DNA of 60,084 nt from Xylaria sp. FL1777 (lineage: Eukaryota; Ascomycota; Sordariomycetes; Xylariales; Xylariaceae), in NCBI GenBank assembly GCA_022578965.1, contig MU400744.1, positions 1 through 60,084 on the forward strand, read 5' to 3'. Position numbers and translations under genes: made by a program. The notes beneath the pieces were generated by a model. The model saw only the letters and a program-made list of their open reading frames with translations. It searched no databases and had not been told where the DNA came from. This document shows, one piece after another, positions 11,858-21,945 of this stretch (position 1 is its first letter; each line of letters starts with the position of its first letter).

Positions 11858-14277
11858 TTAGTAATACCCATTGACACCGTCTGCGAAACTATCGAGCTCC
11901 TCTTTGGTTTGGCGATATGCTTCTTGTGCTTCCCTCTCTCTGCGACTGACATAACTAACCTCTTCTCTCAGCGCATCTAGACGACTTCTAATAGCAATTT
12001 CCTCCGATACAGCCAAGGTCTTAAAACCTCCTAAGGCGAACGTAGCCTTTTCGAACGCCTCAGCAGCTTCTCCCATCTTTAAGCGCAGCGTTTTTGCTCG
12101 CTGTTGATAGCCTCCTAAGTGGAGGTTTAGCTTCTTTTCTAACTTGGTGCATTTCTCTGCGATTATAATCGTGGATTCCTGCGCAATCTAAGAGGAATAA
12201 TTAGTGCTGAACGAGAAATAAAGGAAGAGAAAGGAACCACAGATTTTCGAAACTTATGACTTACATCAAACGCAGACTTCATAGCGGCCACCCGCTCCTC
12301 TTCCTCGTCATCCTCATAGCATCTTAGTCCTAAGAGCAACGCATTACTGTTTTCTCTTTCCCAAACAGCTTGGACTTCTTCTGGTTTTGGCTTGTCTTTA
12401 ACATCCATTAATATTTTGAGACGAGCCTCGGCTAGCGAGGCATCATCTATCTGCTGTAGAATGGTAGGATTGCCTGTCACCTTCGAGCCTGCAATCGGGT
12501 AACGCGCAGCGTCGTAAGCAATAAGAAGAGCAGCCTCTTTTGCGATGAGCGCCTCCACTGGGTCGGGAAGCGCTGAGGCTTCTCTCGCCAGAGCCTCAAA
12601 GTCTACAAACTCTGGTCGAGGAAGGCCCTTTTGCATCACCTGAGTTCGTCTCTTCAACTCTAATTGTTCTTGAGCCTCGCGAATTGCACGCTCCCGTTGG
12701 TCTCGTATTTCGGAATCCTCCTCAAGCTCGTCTAGAGCCATAACTTCTTGCTGGTCTTCAGGAAGCTCGAGCTCCCACTCCGTTTCCTTGGGTTTTGGGA
12801 GCGAGGCCAAACTCTGCTTCAGCTGATGTTTCATAGATAATTCCCGAAGACGCATATCATTTGCGGCTCCTCCCGCCAAAGCCAACTCGTTATCGCCCCT
12901 GTTGAGCGCAAAATTGTCTCGAGGCGTCCTCAAAGGCGTCTGTCCAACTCTTTGGGGGGTGGCAGCAACCCCATTCATTCCGCTACGGAGTGGAGTAGCC
13001 ATTGGATTAGGGGTCGCGATAGTTTGCTTTCGGGGCGTGGCACTTTCGAATCCTGTAGAACCGGATCCCTCGTTCAGGTCGGCGTTTTCGCCACCGAGCA
13101 AGGCCGACTGGTTCTCAGTAAGTGCACGGATATTTCTGATTTCTGTGGCGACTCTATCTTCCTGCGCCGGTGCCATGGGAGTCCTGATTGGGGTCTGCGT
13201 ATTCAGACTCGAATATGTGTTGACTAGACCTCTTGTTGCATCATTATCGCTGGACTGCGCGAGAAGGTTAGCTCGCTCGCCCATCATACCCATCTTGACG
13301 ATATCTTCGAGTTCACCCTCGCTGACTTGTGGCGCCGGCAAGACAAGAGCCCTTCTTTTACTGCTCTGCTCCGCTTCGCGGATCTTCTGCATCTGGCCTG
13401 CCTTGATGGCAGCTTGGGTGGCAGCTGAAGGGGCATCCTTATCGTTCTTTCGCCGTTTTCTGTCAGCGTCGTCATCTTGTTCTCCCTTTCTTTTGTTTGC
13501 AAGCTGTTGTTTGCGGGGGTCGAAGTTGGCTAACTGGAATTCGTTCCGCCTCTGTTCGTCTGAAGTATCGTAGAAACCGAGGGCTGGGGCTTTCTCGAAT
13601 GGTATGTCTGCATTGTAATCCATCTGCCCCTTCTTACGAGTGACGACTTTAATATTGATGCCCGCCGTTTTGAGCTCACGGCGCTTCTGCAGAGCGGCTA
13701 AGCGGCGCGACTCCTCTTGTTGGCGCTCACGGGCTTTCCGCTTCGCCTTCTTTCCTTGTGTATTCGCCAAGCGGGCTCGGGCCTCACTCAGCATCTCCTT
13801 TTCGTCTTCATCGAGGTCAATTGTGTCAGGCCTCGCAGGTTTTGTTTCGGGATCGGGATCGACTTCACCCGGGCGCAGTCTCCGGACGTCGTCGGCGGTG
13901 GGTGCCTGAGTCTCACCACCTTCGGGCCCAGTGAGACCGAGGCCGGATGATTCACGCTGTTCGGCCTCATCGAGAAGCTTCTGATAACGCTCGAGACATT
14001 GGTTTGCAGTGCGACCGACGATGGGGGCGATAGTTCTCCATTGTGTGGGCATCAACTTGGCCAGATGCAGCAGCTTCTCATCCTCCTCCTTGCTCCATTC
14101 GATCTTCTTGATACTCGGATCCAGCCATTCGTTCCACCTCGCCTTGCACTGCTTGGGAGTTTTCCGCGGTAACAGAGACGATACGCGAGCCCACTGGTTT
14201 AGGCCATACTTCGAGACAGAGGCCTTGAGGATCTCGTCCTCGATGTTCGTCCACACTCCGCCTTTGACAACCGGCAT
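11858..14277 (-). CDS. cef1: Pre-mRNA splicing factor Cdc5/Cef1
   Basis: Core of the NineTeen/Prp19 complex, needed for spliceosome activation; nuclear. Exons 14277-12265 and 12187-11858 with a 77-bp intron (donor GTAAGT) give 780 residues, matching the family's usual size. The N-terminus has two Myb repeats: [20 protein letters not shown] begins the first, with the repeat tryptophans at W9 and W30, and [13 protein letters not shown] begins the second. A third, degenerate region follows (about residues 105-180). The middle is charged and Pro/Thr-rich with repeated TPLRTP/TPRQ-like motifs, which are phosphorylation sites in known Cdc5. The C-terminus is helical and coiled-coil, ending in [15 protein letters not shown] 14277 is chosen because the Myb domain starts there; the frame runs further upstream to 14484 without homology. 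Confidence 0.93.
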
Positions 14278-14484
14278 TTTTGATTTATTCCGATCGGATG
14301 GCTTTCTCCTGTGAAGGGAGGGGGTGGAGGAGAGTGGTCCGCGTTGGATCCGCGAAGAAGTTGGTAAATGGCTGTACCAGTAAATCAAGTCGCGATGCGC
14401 GCAGGAGCCTCTTCTGTAGCCTTGAAAGTTTGGAGCTAGCAAACTGTTAGTAGACTTCAGCCACATTTTTTCAAGTTGCCCCAT

Positions 14485-15074
14485 GCTTATCTATAGGCCC
14501 CGCTTATAATGTGGCTCAGTAGGTAGTAGCCACATCCATTTAGTATCGAGGTAGTATATACCTGGGTACTCATAACGGCGGAGTCGTAGCAGCTTAGTAC
14601 TCTTATCAAAGTTCCATGTAATAATACCTAGTAGTAAAAAGCAGTTAGTGCACATGCATGTAGATCAATTCAAGTTGTTTCATATACGAAGTACCTACTA
14701 GAATGAATATGGAGGAGAGCATACCAGGTTCAAAATCGACAGACTAGCTAAGCCACAACACCAGCCACAAGGTTACCTAGGTAGGCATACTGCTGCCAGA
14801 GGCCCAAAATACCACCACATCTCTCTACCTAGACTACAACACTGATGTTCCTGTTGTCTTGCTGTTGTTGCCTGAAGCAAGAAGGCGGCTAACGGCACAA
14901 CATGCTATCTAGGCAACCGAAGTGAGCGCAAATATTTAATAATATTTAGCCTTCCATATCTCCTGTCACCTCTCTTGCGAACGAAGAGCAGGAAGCGATA
15001 TGTAATATAACTGATATTGCGTCATCTTATTCAATTGCGTACTAGGAACCAATCTGGTCTCATTCACAACAGCC
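14485..15074. other. Divergent intergenic between cef1 and DUF7730-like gene
   Basis: About 600 bp serving two divergent genes. It contains an AT-rich TAATATTTAATAATATTTAG element near 14934-14950 and scattered TACCTA/TAGGTA copies. I see no further feature. Confidence 0.5.
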
Positions 15075-16424
15075 ATGGCGACCACTGCTGAAGTCTCTGG
15101 GTCTCATACCTGGTTTAACCTATGCCAACGCCTCGAGACCGAAGAAATCAATCCCCAGCTTTCTTCTCCCTTATTTGGGCTCATTCCCGCCGAGATCAGG
15201 GATCTTATATTTGAGTTCGCTGTCACAGAATTCCCATCTCTCAATGCTAAAATAATTAAGCCCAAAACCTGGGTCCAACAATCGCACGACCCAGCACCTG
15301 TGCCGAGAACTCCGAACCCTTCAGCGGTTGGACATGTGATTGAACGTGTCAGAAGTCGGATCCAAGGGGTGGTTCGTCCACGCCGTGGCAGTCAGTTACA
15401 CTCCATTTGGTTAGATGCGAAGCCGAATGACTAGTGTCGTATAGCCTCGTAGTTCCACGCTTCATCTATTGAGCGCGCCCATCTTTGAATCGCTAAAACT
15501 CACGGATGATAACTAGTGCTCCCCTTGACGCTTCCCTATGCCCCGCGGGCGGAAGATGGCTTCGACTGGCTTCGATTTGACAACACTGAGCCTATGAGAG
15601 TCAATATTGCTTTGCTGCTGACTTGTCGACGAGTCTACCTAGAGACCTATAATCTGCCACTATTACAAACAGAACAGCGCTTTTACTGCTGTCGCGGGCC
15701 TCCACGCCACAGTGACGGCTCAGAGGGTCCGCGTACGAATATAGAGCAGTTTGTTGAAGATCACTTGAGTAAACCCTCGCCAGTACCGAACCTAATACAG
15801 AAGGATATGGTACGATCTCTGCGGCTTTTTATCCAGCAATACTGGCTTGAAGACAGGCTGATGCAGTTCGTGCACTCTGACAACTGGTTTACGAATCTCG
15901 AACATCTTCGTATTACGCTGCGTCGCAGCGATTGGTGGGACTGGGAGCTGAATCAAAATCTCACGATCAATCCGTACAGAGGCAATTGTTCTCATAACCG
16001 CGCATATGACTTAATGCATCGCGACATGTTGACAGAGATTAGAGATCTTCAATTCGCGGAAGGGGCATGGGGAAGGATGTTCTCGCATATGTCGAAGCTG
16101 AAGACCCTAACTATCGACTTCGAAACGTCTGAAGACAACCAATACGAGATGGACGCCGTGGTCACTTGGGCTCAGAAGTGGAAATTTCCTCTATCCAATG
16201 GCAGGCATCTTTCCACATGTGGCCAGCCCCCTGATAAGATCAGTTGGCGAGGCCTCCCACACCACTGGAGTTACAAATGTATGTCATGTGGGCGCCTTAC
16301 CCAGTATCGTCTCCCAGGAAATGATTGTGCCAAGTGCGACGAAAAGAGAAGTCTGATTTCGCAGGGATACGGCCCACAGCTGTTGGTTTGGACGTACCAC
16401 TGGAAACCAGTTCAGGATGACTGA
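15075..16424 (+). CDS. DUF7730-like hypothetical protein with C-terminal zinc ribbon
   Basis: Function unknown. The N-terminal motif LFGLIPAEIRDLIFEFAV is the F-box-like start seen in fungal DUF7730/2EXR-type proteins, and ALLLTCRRVYLETYNLPL in the second exon is the matching family helix. The C-terminus has CMSC-x12-CAKC, a likely zinc ribbon. The two open segments (15075-15434 and from 15517) are in different frames, so an intron is needed. The acceptor AACTAG at 15511-15516, after a branch-like GCTAAAAC, is good. The donor is poor: among in-phase GTs the best is GTCAGT at 15391, which would give 407 residues with a 126-bp intron. If no donor is used, the gene is frameshifted. ATG 15075 is in a good context (AGCCATGGCG). 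Confidence 0.6.
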
Positions 16425-16732
16425 GCTGAAGGGCCCTGTCGTTCAACCTCATAGTTTGTTAGCAAAAGTTAGCAAACACGTTTCTATTTCATAATATTAA
16501 ACTACCTATATACTTACAAGTATATTAAAGCCCACCTTTTACTTTTTTTTTATTCTTACTCTCTTCGCCTACGGTGATAAGTAGTATCATAGTAGCACAT
16601 CCAGACCTTCTCATATAGGAATGCTAAATACTTCCTAATATGGAAGTGATTTGACGAGAGATATGTCAATTTTAAAGGCCAGTTATTCTACGTCTTAGTC
16701 CCTTCCCATTTTGAACCCGTCTTCAGGCATGA

Positions 16733-16882
16733 TATTCTCACTTCGTCTCTCGGTATTTCGGGTCCTGGGTCGACATTGATCCGACCTTCCGGGATCTGAC
16801 TGTCAAGATGACGAGGCTAGATCCAGGGTTGAGGATTACAGCTCAGCAAGCTATAGATCACCCTTGGTTCAGCGCAGCGTAA
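16733..16882 (+). pseudogene. Relic of a protein kinase C-terminus
   Basis: One frame reads a kinase subdomain X-XI tail ending in a stop at 16880-16882. Recognisable parts are VDIDPTFRDLTVKMTRLDP, then RITAQQAIDHPWF. The invariant Arg (in the DPGLRIT block) and the HPWF end are present. Immediately upstream the frame meets a TGA at 16730-16732, and no earlier kinase motifs (HRDLK, DFG, APE) can be found in the flanking 1.3 kb. So this is a fragment, not a gene. How the rest was lost cannot be told from here. Confidence 0.75.
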
Positions 16883-17741
16883 CCGACTGTTCAGGGGGTC
16901 GAGTAAAGCAACATAGGTGTCCGAGATTGGATGCTTGCTAGCTTTAGAACCTCGTGGAGGACTATGTCATTATAAAAGATGAAAACTCCTACTACTATCG
17001 TACCATATATAATTAGACCATAACTATACATACTTGCCATTGAGATGTGGAGAGCTTTAATAAATCGAAACCTCTGACCAATAGTAGATCACATCTACGT
17101 TGCTCACCGATCTTAAACCTGATCGCTCGGCTACGGCTCAAGGCGCTTCTCCTATAGTGCGATGCCTTCCCGTCGCTGTGATTGCTACCCTTTAGCTACT
17201 GACCAAAGCTGCTAGGCTTAGGCAATAATAGACTGGGTTGCCACGAGTTTAACCCCTGAGCCGAAGGATTCTAAACGAGGTGCTGGCAGCACTGAGGAAC
17301 AATAGACATGTAGAATCAAACTGGCCGTATCGATGAAATACAGATGGCACGCTGAAGCGTTCTACCGCCGACCTTCTTTGTATTTGATCCGCCTAGTGGC
17401 AAATACCTATACGATACAAGCATGGACACCCGTTCCAAATTTGATAAATTGCGCTATTGTACAACAATACAGGCGTATTGTCATAGGTGGCTTCATATTT
17501 TGTACAGCTTGCCACTCTTAGTGGCTGCGCCTCGGTTGTCGACAGTTGGTCCGAGTCTGTTGGCTGTATTACATGACCTAATGCATATTAGTTCTGCCGT
17601 GGATGTGTTTTCAACATTAGCCTGAATCGACCCCATAAATCGAGCTCTTCTTTTCGCACCTCTACCATCCCCTCACCTGCTCCCCTAGTTTGAGCCAAAA
17701 GTTGACAACAAGCTCTAATCTCTAAATCTTATCCAAACCTG
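16883..17741. other. Intergenic, no supported gene
   Basis: Upstream region of the SDR gene, with a pyrimidine-rich leader before its ATG. Two overlapping open frames of 60-67 codons at 17333-17625 show no family features. Confidence 0.5.
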
Positions 17742-18662
17742 ATGCCGAGAACCGTTCTCATCACCGGCTGTGGACCCTCTGGAATCGGGAACGCTCTAGC
17801 CATCGAGTTCCACCTCCGAGGTCACCGTGTTTTCGCCTCGGGCCTTTCCGAAGATCTGCTCACCTCTTTTAAAGATCTCCATATCGAAACACTTGTTCTT
17901 GATGTTACGTCTAGCTCCTCCATCGATGCTGCTGTCGCTCACATCTCTAGTGCCACTGGGGGGAAGCTAGACATACTCATTAATAATGCTGGAGTCATGC
18001 ACGTAATGCCATTCGCTGACACTGATGTCGCAGCGGCGCGGCAGCTATTCGAAGTTAACGTTCTGGGGGTATTCGCTGTCACCAAGGCTTTTCTGCCCCT
18101 TTTGCTCGCCTCTGCAAAAGCGGATGAGAGCCATGGTCAGCAAGGTCGCTCTTCTGTGGTCGCAAACATCGGCAGTGTAAACCAAGTCCTCCGGCCCACG
18201 TTCTTCGGAATCTACAACGCCTCCAAGGCCGCGATTGAGGCATTGGGCGGGACAATTCGGACTGAACTTGCGCCTTTAGGGGTTCGGGTCGTCACCGTTA
18301 AAACTGGCAGTGTCTATACCCCATTGTTTGATAATGCTCCCCCGACAAAGCTTCCAGAAGACAGTTTATATCAACCGGTCAAGGAATGGATCGAGGAGCG
18401 TAAGATGCTTGGCAGTGCAAGATTCATAACATCAGACGAATATGCAAAAAAGGTCGTCACTGAGCTCCTACGTCCTTCCGTTAAGCATGTTATTTGGGCT
18501 GGTGGATTGACTACCATTGCGTGGGTGTTAAGTTGGTTTGGATGGGAAGGTATCCTGGTAAGGACAGTTCATCTAGCCAGAAACCTAGCCACTGACAGAA
18601 TATGGTTACTACAGGACAGCACATACATCAAAACTAACCACCTAGACACGCTTCAAAAGTAA
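17742..18662 (+). CDS. Short-chain dehydrogenase/reductase, Ayr1-like
   Basis: NADPH-dependent SDR, 306 residues, no intron. The nearest family is yeast Ayr1-type 1-acyl-dihydroxyacetone-phosphate reductase, which acts in phosphatidic acid synthesis at the ER and lipid droplets. The Rossmann motif TGCGPSGIG starts at residue 8. NNAGV (about 80-84), the catalytic Ser in ANIGSVN, and YNASK (Tyr and Lys about 165-170) are intact. A hydrophobic stretch near the C-terminus (IWAGGLTTIAWVLSWFGW, about residues 250-267) would anchor it to a membrane, as in Ayr1-like proteins. Substrate is inferred only from family resemblance; many fungal SDRs of this type are uncharacterised. It is isolated from the metabolite cluster by 12 kb. 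Confidence 0.85.
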   Translation: MPRTVLITGCGPSGIGNALAIEFHLRGHRVFASGLSEDLLTSFKDLHIETLVLDVTSSSSIDAAVAHISSATGGKLDILINNAGVMHVMPFADTDVAAARQLFEVNVLGVFAVTKAFLPLLLASAKADESHGQQGRSSVVANIGSVNQVLRPTFFGIYNASKAAIEALGGTIRTELAPLGVRVVTVKTGSVYTPLFDNAPPTKLPEDSLYQPVKEWIEERKMLGSARFITSDEYAKKVVTELLRPSVKHVIWAGGLTTIAWVLSWFGWEGILVRTVHLARNLATDRIWLLQDSTYIKTNHLDTLQK

Positions 18663-19147
18663 TTTATGTGGTCGACGTGACGCTCTATCCGGGGAAGGTT
18701 ATAATAAGGATATGGTCGGCATTGAAATACCGCGGTAGTGTCAAGAGGCGCTAAGAAGCTGACGTTTTGGTTTTCATCAGCTGGAACCTGACCGCCGAAC
18801 CTACCCCCATGATATTGACTCAGTCAAAGTATTCGTGATGAAAGGAAACGTAGAATGATAACGAATTTGCCTAGGTTTATGCAAGTAAATGAAGTTTCCA
18901 TTCGATATCGCTATATGGCGCAACGCTGGCATGCGCAATTCCATGACAGGAGTTAATCAATTGAATGGCGCCGTCGCGTCTAAATTACCTCGTTATAATC
19001 TAGAAAAAATGATATAGGACACTGGGCGAGCCGTGCTATTTGGTATTCGTGCATTATTATTACACTATTAAATCCACTCGGCATATATTATGCGTATAGT
19101 AAAGCGAGTGATAACCGTCATCAACAATGGCCTGTACCTTAATCTCA
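18663..19147. other. Convergent intergenic
   Basis: About 480 bp between the convergent SDR and HET-domain stop codons. I see no feature. Confidence 0.5.
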
Positions 19148-20899
19148 CTATCGCAGAATAACGTCACAAACAGGTTTACCAAGATTCGTAGCTTCGCCTT
19201 GCATGATTCCCTCTACGTAAGACGGACCAACGTAATAAAAATCATTCGGCAACAACCTTTCCCCCCGAGCTGGTTTCAGTACGAATGGCATTTTGCCTCC
19301 ATGGAGAATCCAGACTTGATCTCCGATTTCAGAACGATGCGGGCCAAAGCCCAACATGCCCGTTGTGGTAATTATAAGTTTCTTGCGTTCGATGTTGGCG
19401 AATAGGCTCTGGCAGATATACTCTCGCACGCCGGTTCGAACAAACTGTTTCGCCATCTCTATGTCTTTGGTTGTAGCTTGTCCCTGAGGACTAAATTCTC
19501 CATTCACCCGGAGGTTGCCTACTAACGCTGTCCAGAAAGCCTCTGACCACGTACGTGGGCCACCCTGGGGCGCATGCCAGGTATGGCTCCGATAGAAGTC
19601 TTCTGCAATTTGATACCATTCTTGGACCATTTGGGCCACCCCGGCACACGTAATGTTCGATGTGCCAGGCACGTCTTCGCTAGGCTTTGACACAGCCACT
19701 GCAATGTCATCCACCTTGAATCCAGCCAGACTCAGAGTATTCGCAACCTGGTCGTATTGCACCCGGTTCCGGTCGATGGTGGTGATACCACACGCATTGT
19801 AGCAGTTGTAGGTATTCATCACATACCAGGGTCTCGCTCCCCCATCTATGATGATCTCCGATCGAATTCCGCCATCCATATTCAAGGCCCAGTTAGGCAG
19901 ACCCTCAGTAGTCTCGGGGTGCGTATGCATATATCTCAAGGCAAGGGTGTGTAAGTTCCCGTAGTACTCGATAAGATCCACGGTGAACATGGCATAGACT
20001 TTGGCTGGTGAGAGCTGATAGTCACACGCTTGAGATCTGGGCAGTGTTCCAGGCTGGAATAGGCCGATGAGCCCGTAGACTTTATCAGGGGGCTGTGCAG
20101 TGTTGCGAAATGCCCAACGAAAAGCAGTGTCCAAGGGTAGATGGCTCTGCTTCGAGATCCGAATGCCATTGACCTGTGTAAACAGCCCATCAATAGTATC
20201 TAGATACGGGAAAAGCACATCGCTACAAGGAACAGTGGCCCAGTTCAAAGCTGCAGAATTGAGCGTTTCCCACTGTATGGACAGCTCGCCCCATACGACG
20301 CAGGCTTTTGATGGCAGAATTGATTCTTGTAACGTCCAGGTTCGGGTCCACCATGGATTATTGGGCATACGAATCGAGTCCAAGGCGCGTATTGGTCCTG
20401 GCAAAGGGTTTTCGGAATCCAGATCAAGAGTGATTCTCAATTGTGCAGCGTCAGCGTGCTTGCCTTCGCTGGCGAGGCGAATGAAATCTAGAGCTGACTT
20501 TGCATCAGATAAAGAGATATCCGGCCGGATTTGACCAAACCAGATTAGACATTGAGCCGTTCGAGAGTAGATTTGGCCCATCAAAGGGACCTGACTAGCC
20601 TTCTCTAGATCGTCATTCTGATTGATGCACAGCTGATCTGCCCAAACGGTTCTAATTGATTCCGAAAGTCGAATTTGTTTAAGGGCTAAGGCAAGAGTTG
20701 AAGTAACGTTGACAACATTTCCATCGACATTGATTTGTGTGCAGTCATTTTGATCACCCCACACGTACGACAACGTTTCAAATGTACTTTCTGAAGAGAG
20801 GGGGACAATACGAGTCTTGCATCGGACTGGAACACAGTTGTTCTCGGAATTTGATGAAGGTAAAAGGTCTAGTAACCGGATCTCGCGGTTGGACAACAT
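19148..20899 (-). CDS. Heterokaryon incompatibility (HET) domain protein
   Basis: HET-domain protein (PF06985), 583 residues, single exon. The family contributes to non-self recognition and programmed cell death in filamentous fungi, though most members have no assigned partner. The domain covers about residues 35-190: ETLSYVWGD, the central VWADQLCINQND, the MGQIYSRTAQCLIWFG strand, then WWTRTWTLQE. Another conserved block reads PPDKVYGLIGL. The C-terminal region contains the common end motif GMLGFGP with DQVWILHGGKMPFVL. ATG 20899 is used; the longer frame starts on TTG. No NACHT, WD or ankyrin region is attached. It neighbours a decaying ankyrin/CorA-like gene, another family of this accessory type. 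Confidence 0.9.
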   Translation of the reverse strand: MLSNREIRLLDLLPSSNSENNCVPVRCKTRIVPLSSESTFETLSYVWGDQNDCTQINVDGNVVNVTSTLALALKQIRLSESIRTVWADQLCINQNDDLEKASQVPLMGQIYSRTAQCLIWFGQIRPDISLSDAKSALDFIRLASEGKHADAAQLRITLDLDSENPLPGPIRALDSIRMPNNPWWTRTWTLQESILPSKACVVWGELSIQWETLNSAALNWATVPCSDVLFPYLDTIDGLFTQVNGIRISKQSHLPLDTAFRWAFRNTAQPPDKVYGLIGLFQPGTLPRSQACDYQLSPAKVYAMFTVDLIEYYGNLHTLALRYMHTHPETTEGLPNWALNMDGGIRSEIIIDGGARPWYVMNTYNCYNACGITTIDRNRVQYDQVANTLSLAGFKVDDIAVAVSKPSEDVPGTSNITCAGVAQMVQEWYQIAEDFYRSHTWHAPQGGPRTWSEAFWTALVGNLRVNGEFSPQGQATTKDIEMAKQFVRTGVREYICQSLFANIERKKLIITTTGMLGFGPHRSEIGDQVWILHGGKMPFVLKPARGERLLPNDFYYVGPSYVEGIMQGEATNLGKPVCDVILR

Positions 20900-21945
20900 A
20901 GCGATCAACCTGAACTTGTCGAAGCAGATACGGGTCCTAATCCCAAGAAGCTGTCGCCTGAACTTCCGGCGGTGGTCCCATGTCGTTTATATACATTCTA
21001 GGCGGCTACCGGGCCACTAATATACCCAGTCCTATTACGCGCAAGAACTGCACATGGTTCCTTAGACGAAGCCCACTTCTTCATGGCATCTAATATGACC
21101 TTGGTGTAGCATCAGAGTCAGAATAGTGCAGACTCACGTCATCTCCGCATACCGAAGGGCTTCTTCTTTACTTAAGTTGTTAATTCTCATGTCAAGCGGT
21201 TAAAGACCCGCGAGCACTGTCTCGAATTGCGCGAACCGCCGATTCAGGGCCTAACTTCCCTGTCGGGGACTAGGGTCGCAGGGGGTAGAAGGAGCCCCTA
21301 GTGTGGAAATAGTCTAGTATTTTCTATATAATGGCCAGGTTTTCCCTAATTTCTCTTGAAGGAAGTTTAGGCATTAATAATCTTAAGCCTTTAAGCATAA
21401 CTACGACCTACCCTCTGGTAACCTAGCTTTACTCTAGACACAAAGACCTCTAATATTACTACTATAGGCCACACAGTACACTGTAGCCCAAGGTTGCATA
21501 CAAATGTTGACATTTTAGTATTGAAGTAGACCTAATTAGCCCCTGAGTGGGTAGGTCTTGCTTAGTCATATAGCCGAAACGAAAGTATAGCTGCACTCTT
21601 TATTGCGATGGACTTTCAACAACAGGAAGCATAGAGAATAGTTAGCAACAAGCTTCCGGCTTTAATTAATTGAGTTTTCTACGATCGCTTGATTCCCTCT
21701 GTTCTAATTAATTTATATACTCGGATGCGTAGGATATGGTCTACCTCCTTGTATCTAGAGTGGGGATAAGCCCCTTATGATCTTGGTATAGATGAGTTGT
21801 CATACGCGATTACTATAGTCTGCCCACAGCAGAATAGACTAAGTATATTAAGAGTCTTGGGAACACTATAAACTTGTGAAAGTTGGCTACATGACGTTGA
21901 ATAAGATAACTTGATTAATGTCAATCAATCAATCCTTTAACGGTG
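20900..21945. other. Intergenic, no supported gene
   Basis: About 1 kb between the HET gene and the end of the ankyrin/CorA-like pseudogene. It is stop-rich in all frames, with no recognised motif. TA-rich character suggests old, mutated sequence, but I cannot name a source. Confidence 0.5.

Noticed and set aside
12902..13573. 223-codon plus-strand open frame
   Set aside because: Antisense shadow of the Cdc5/Cef1 coding sequence; no family features of its own.
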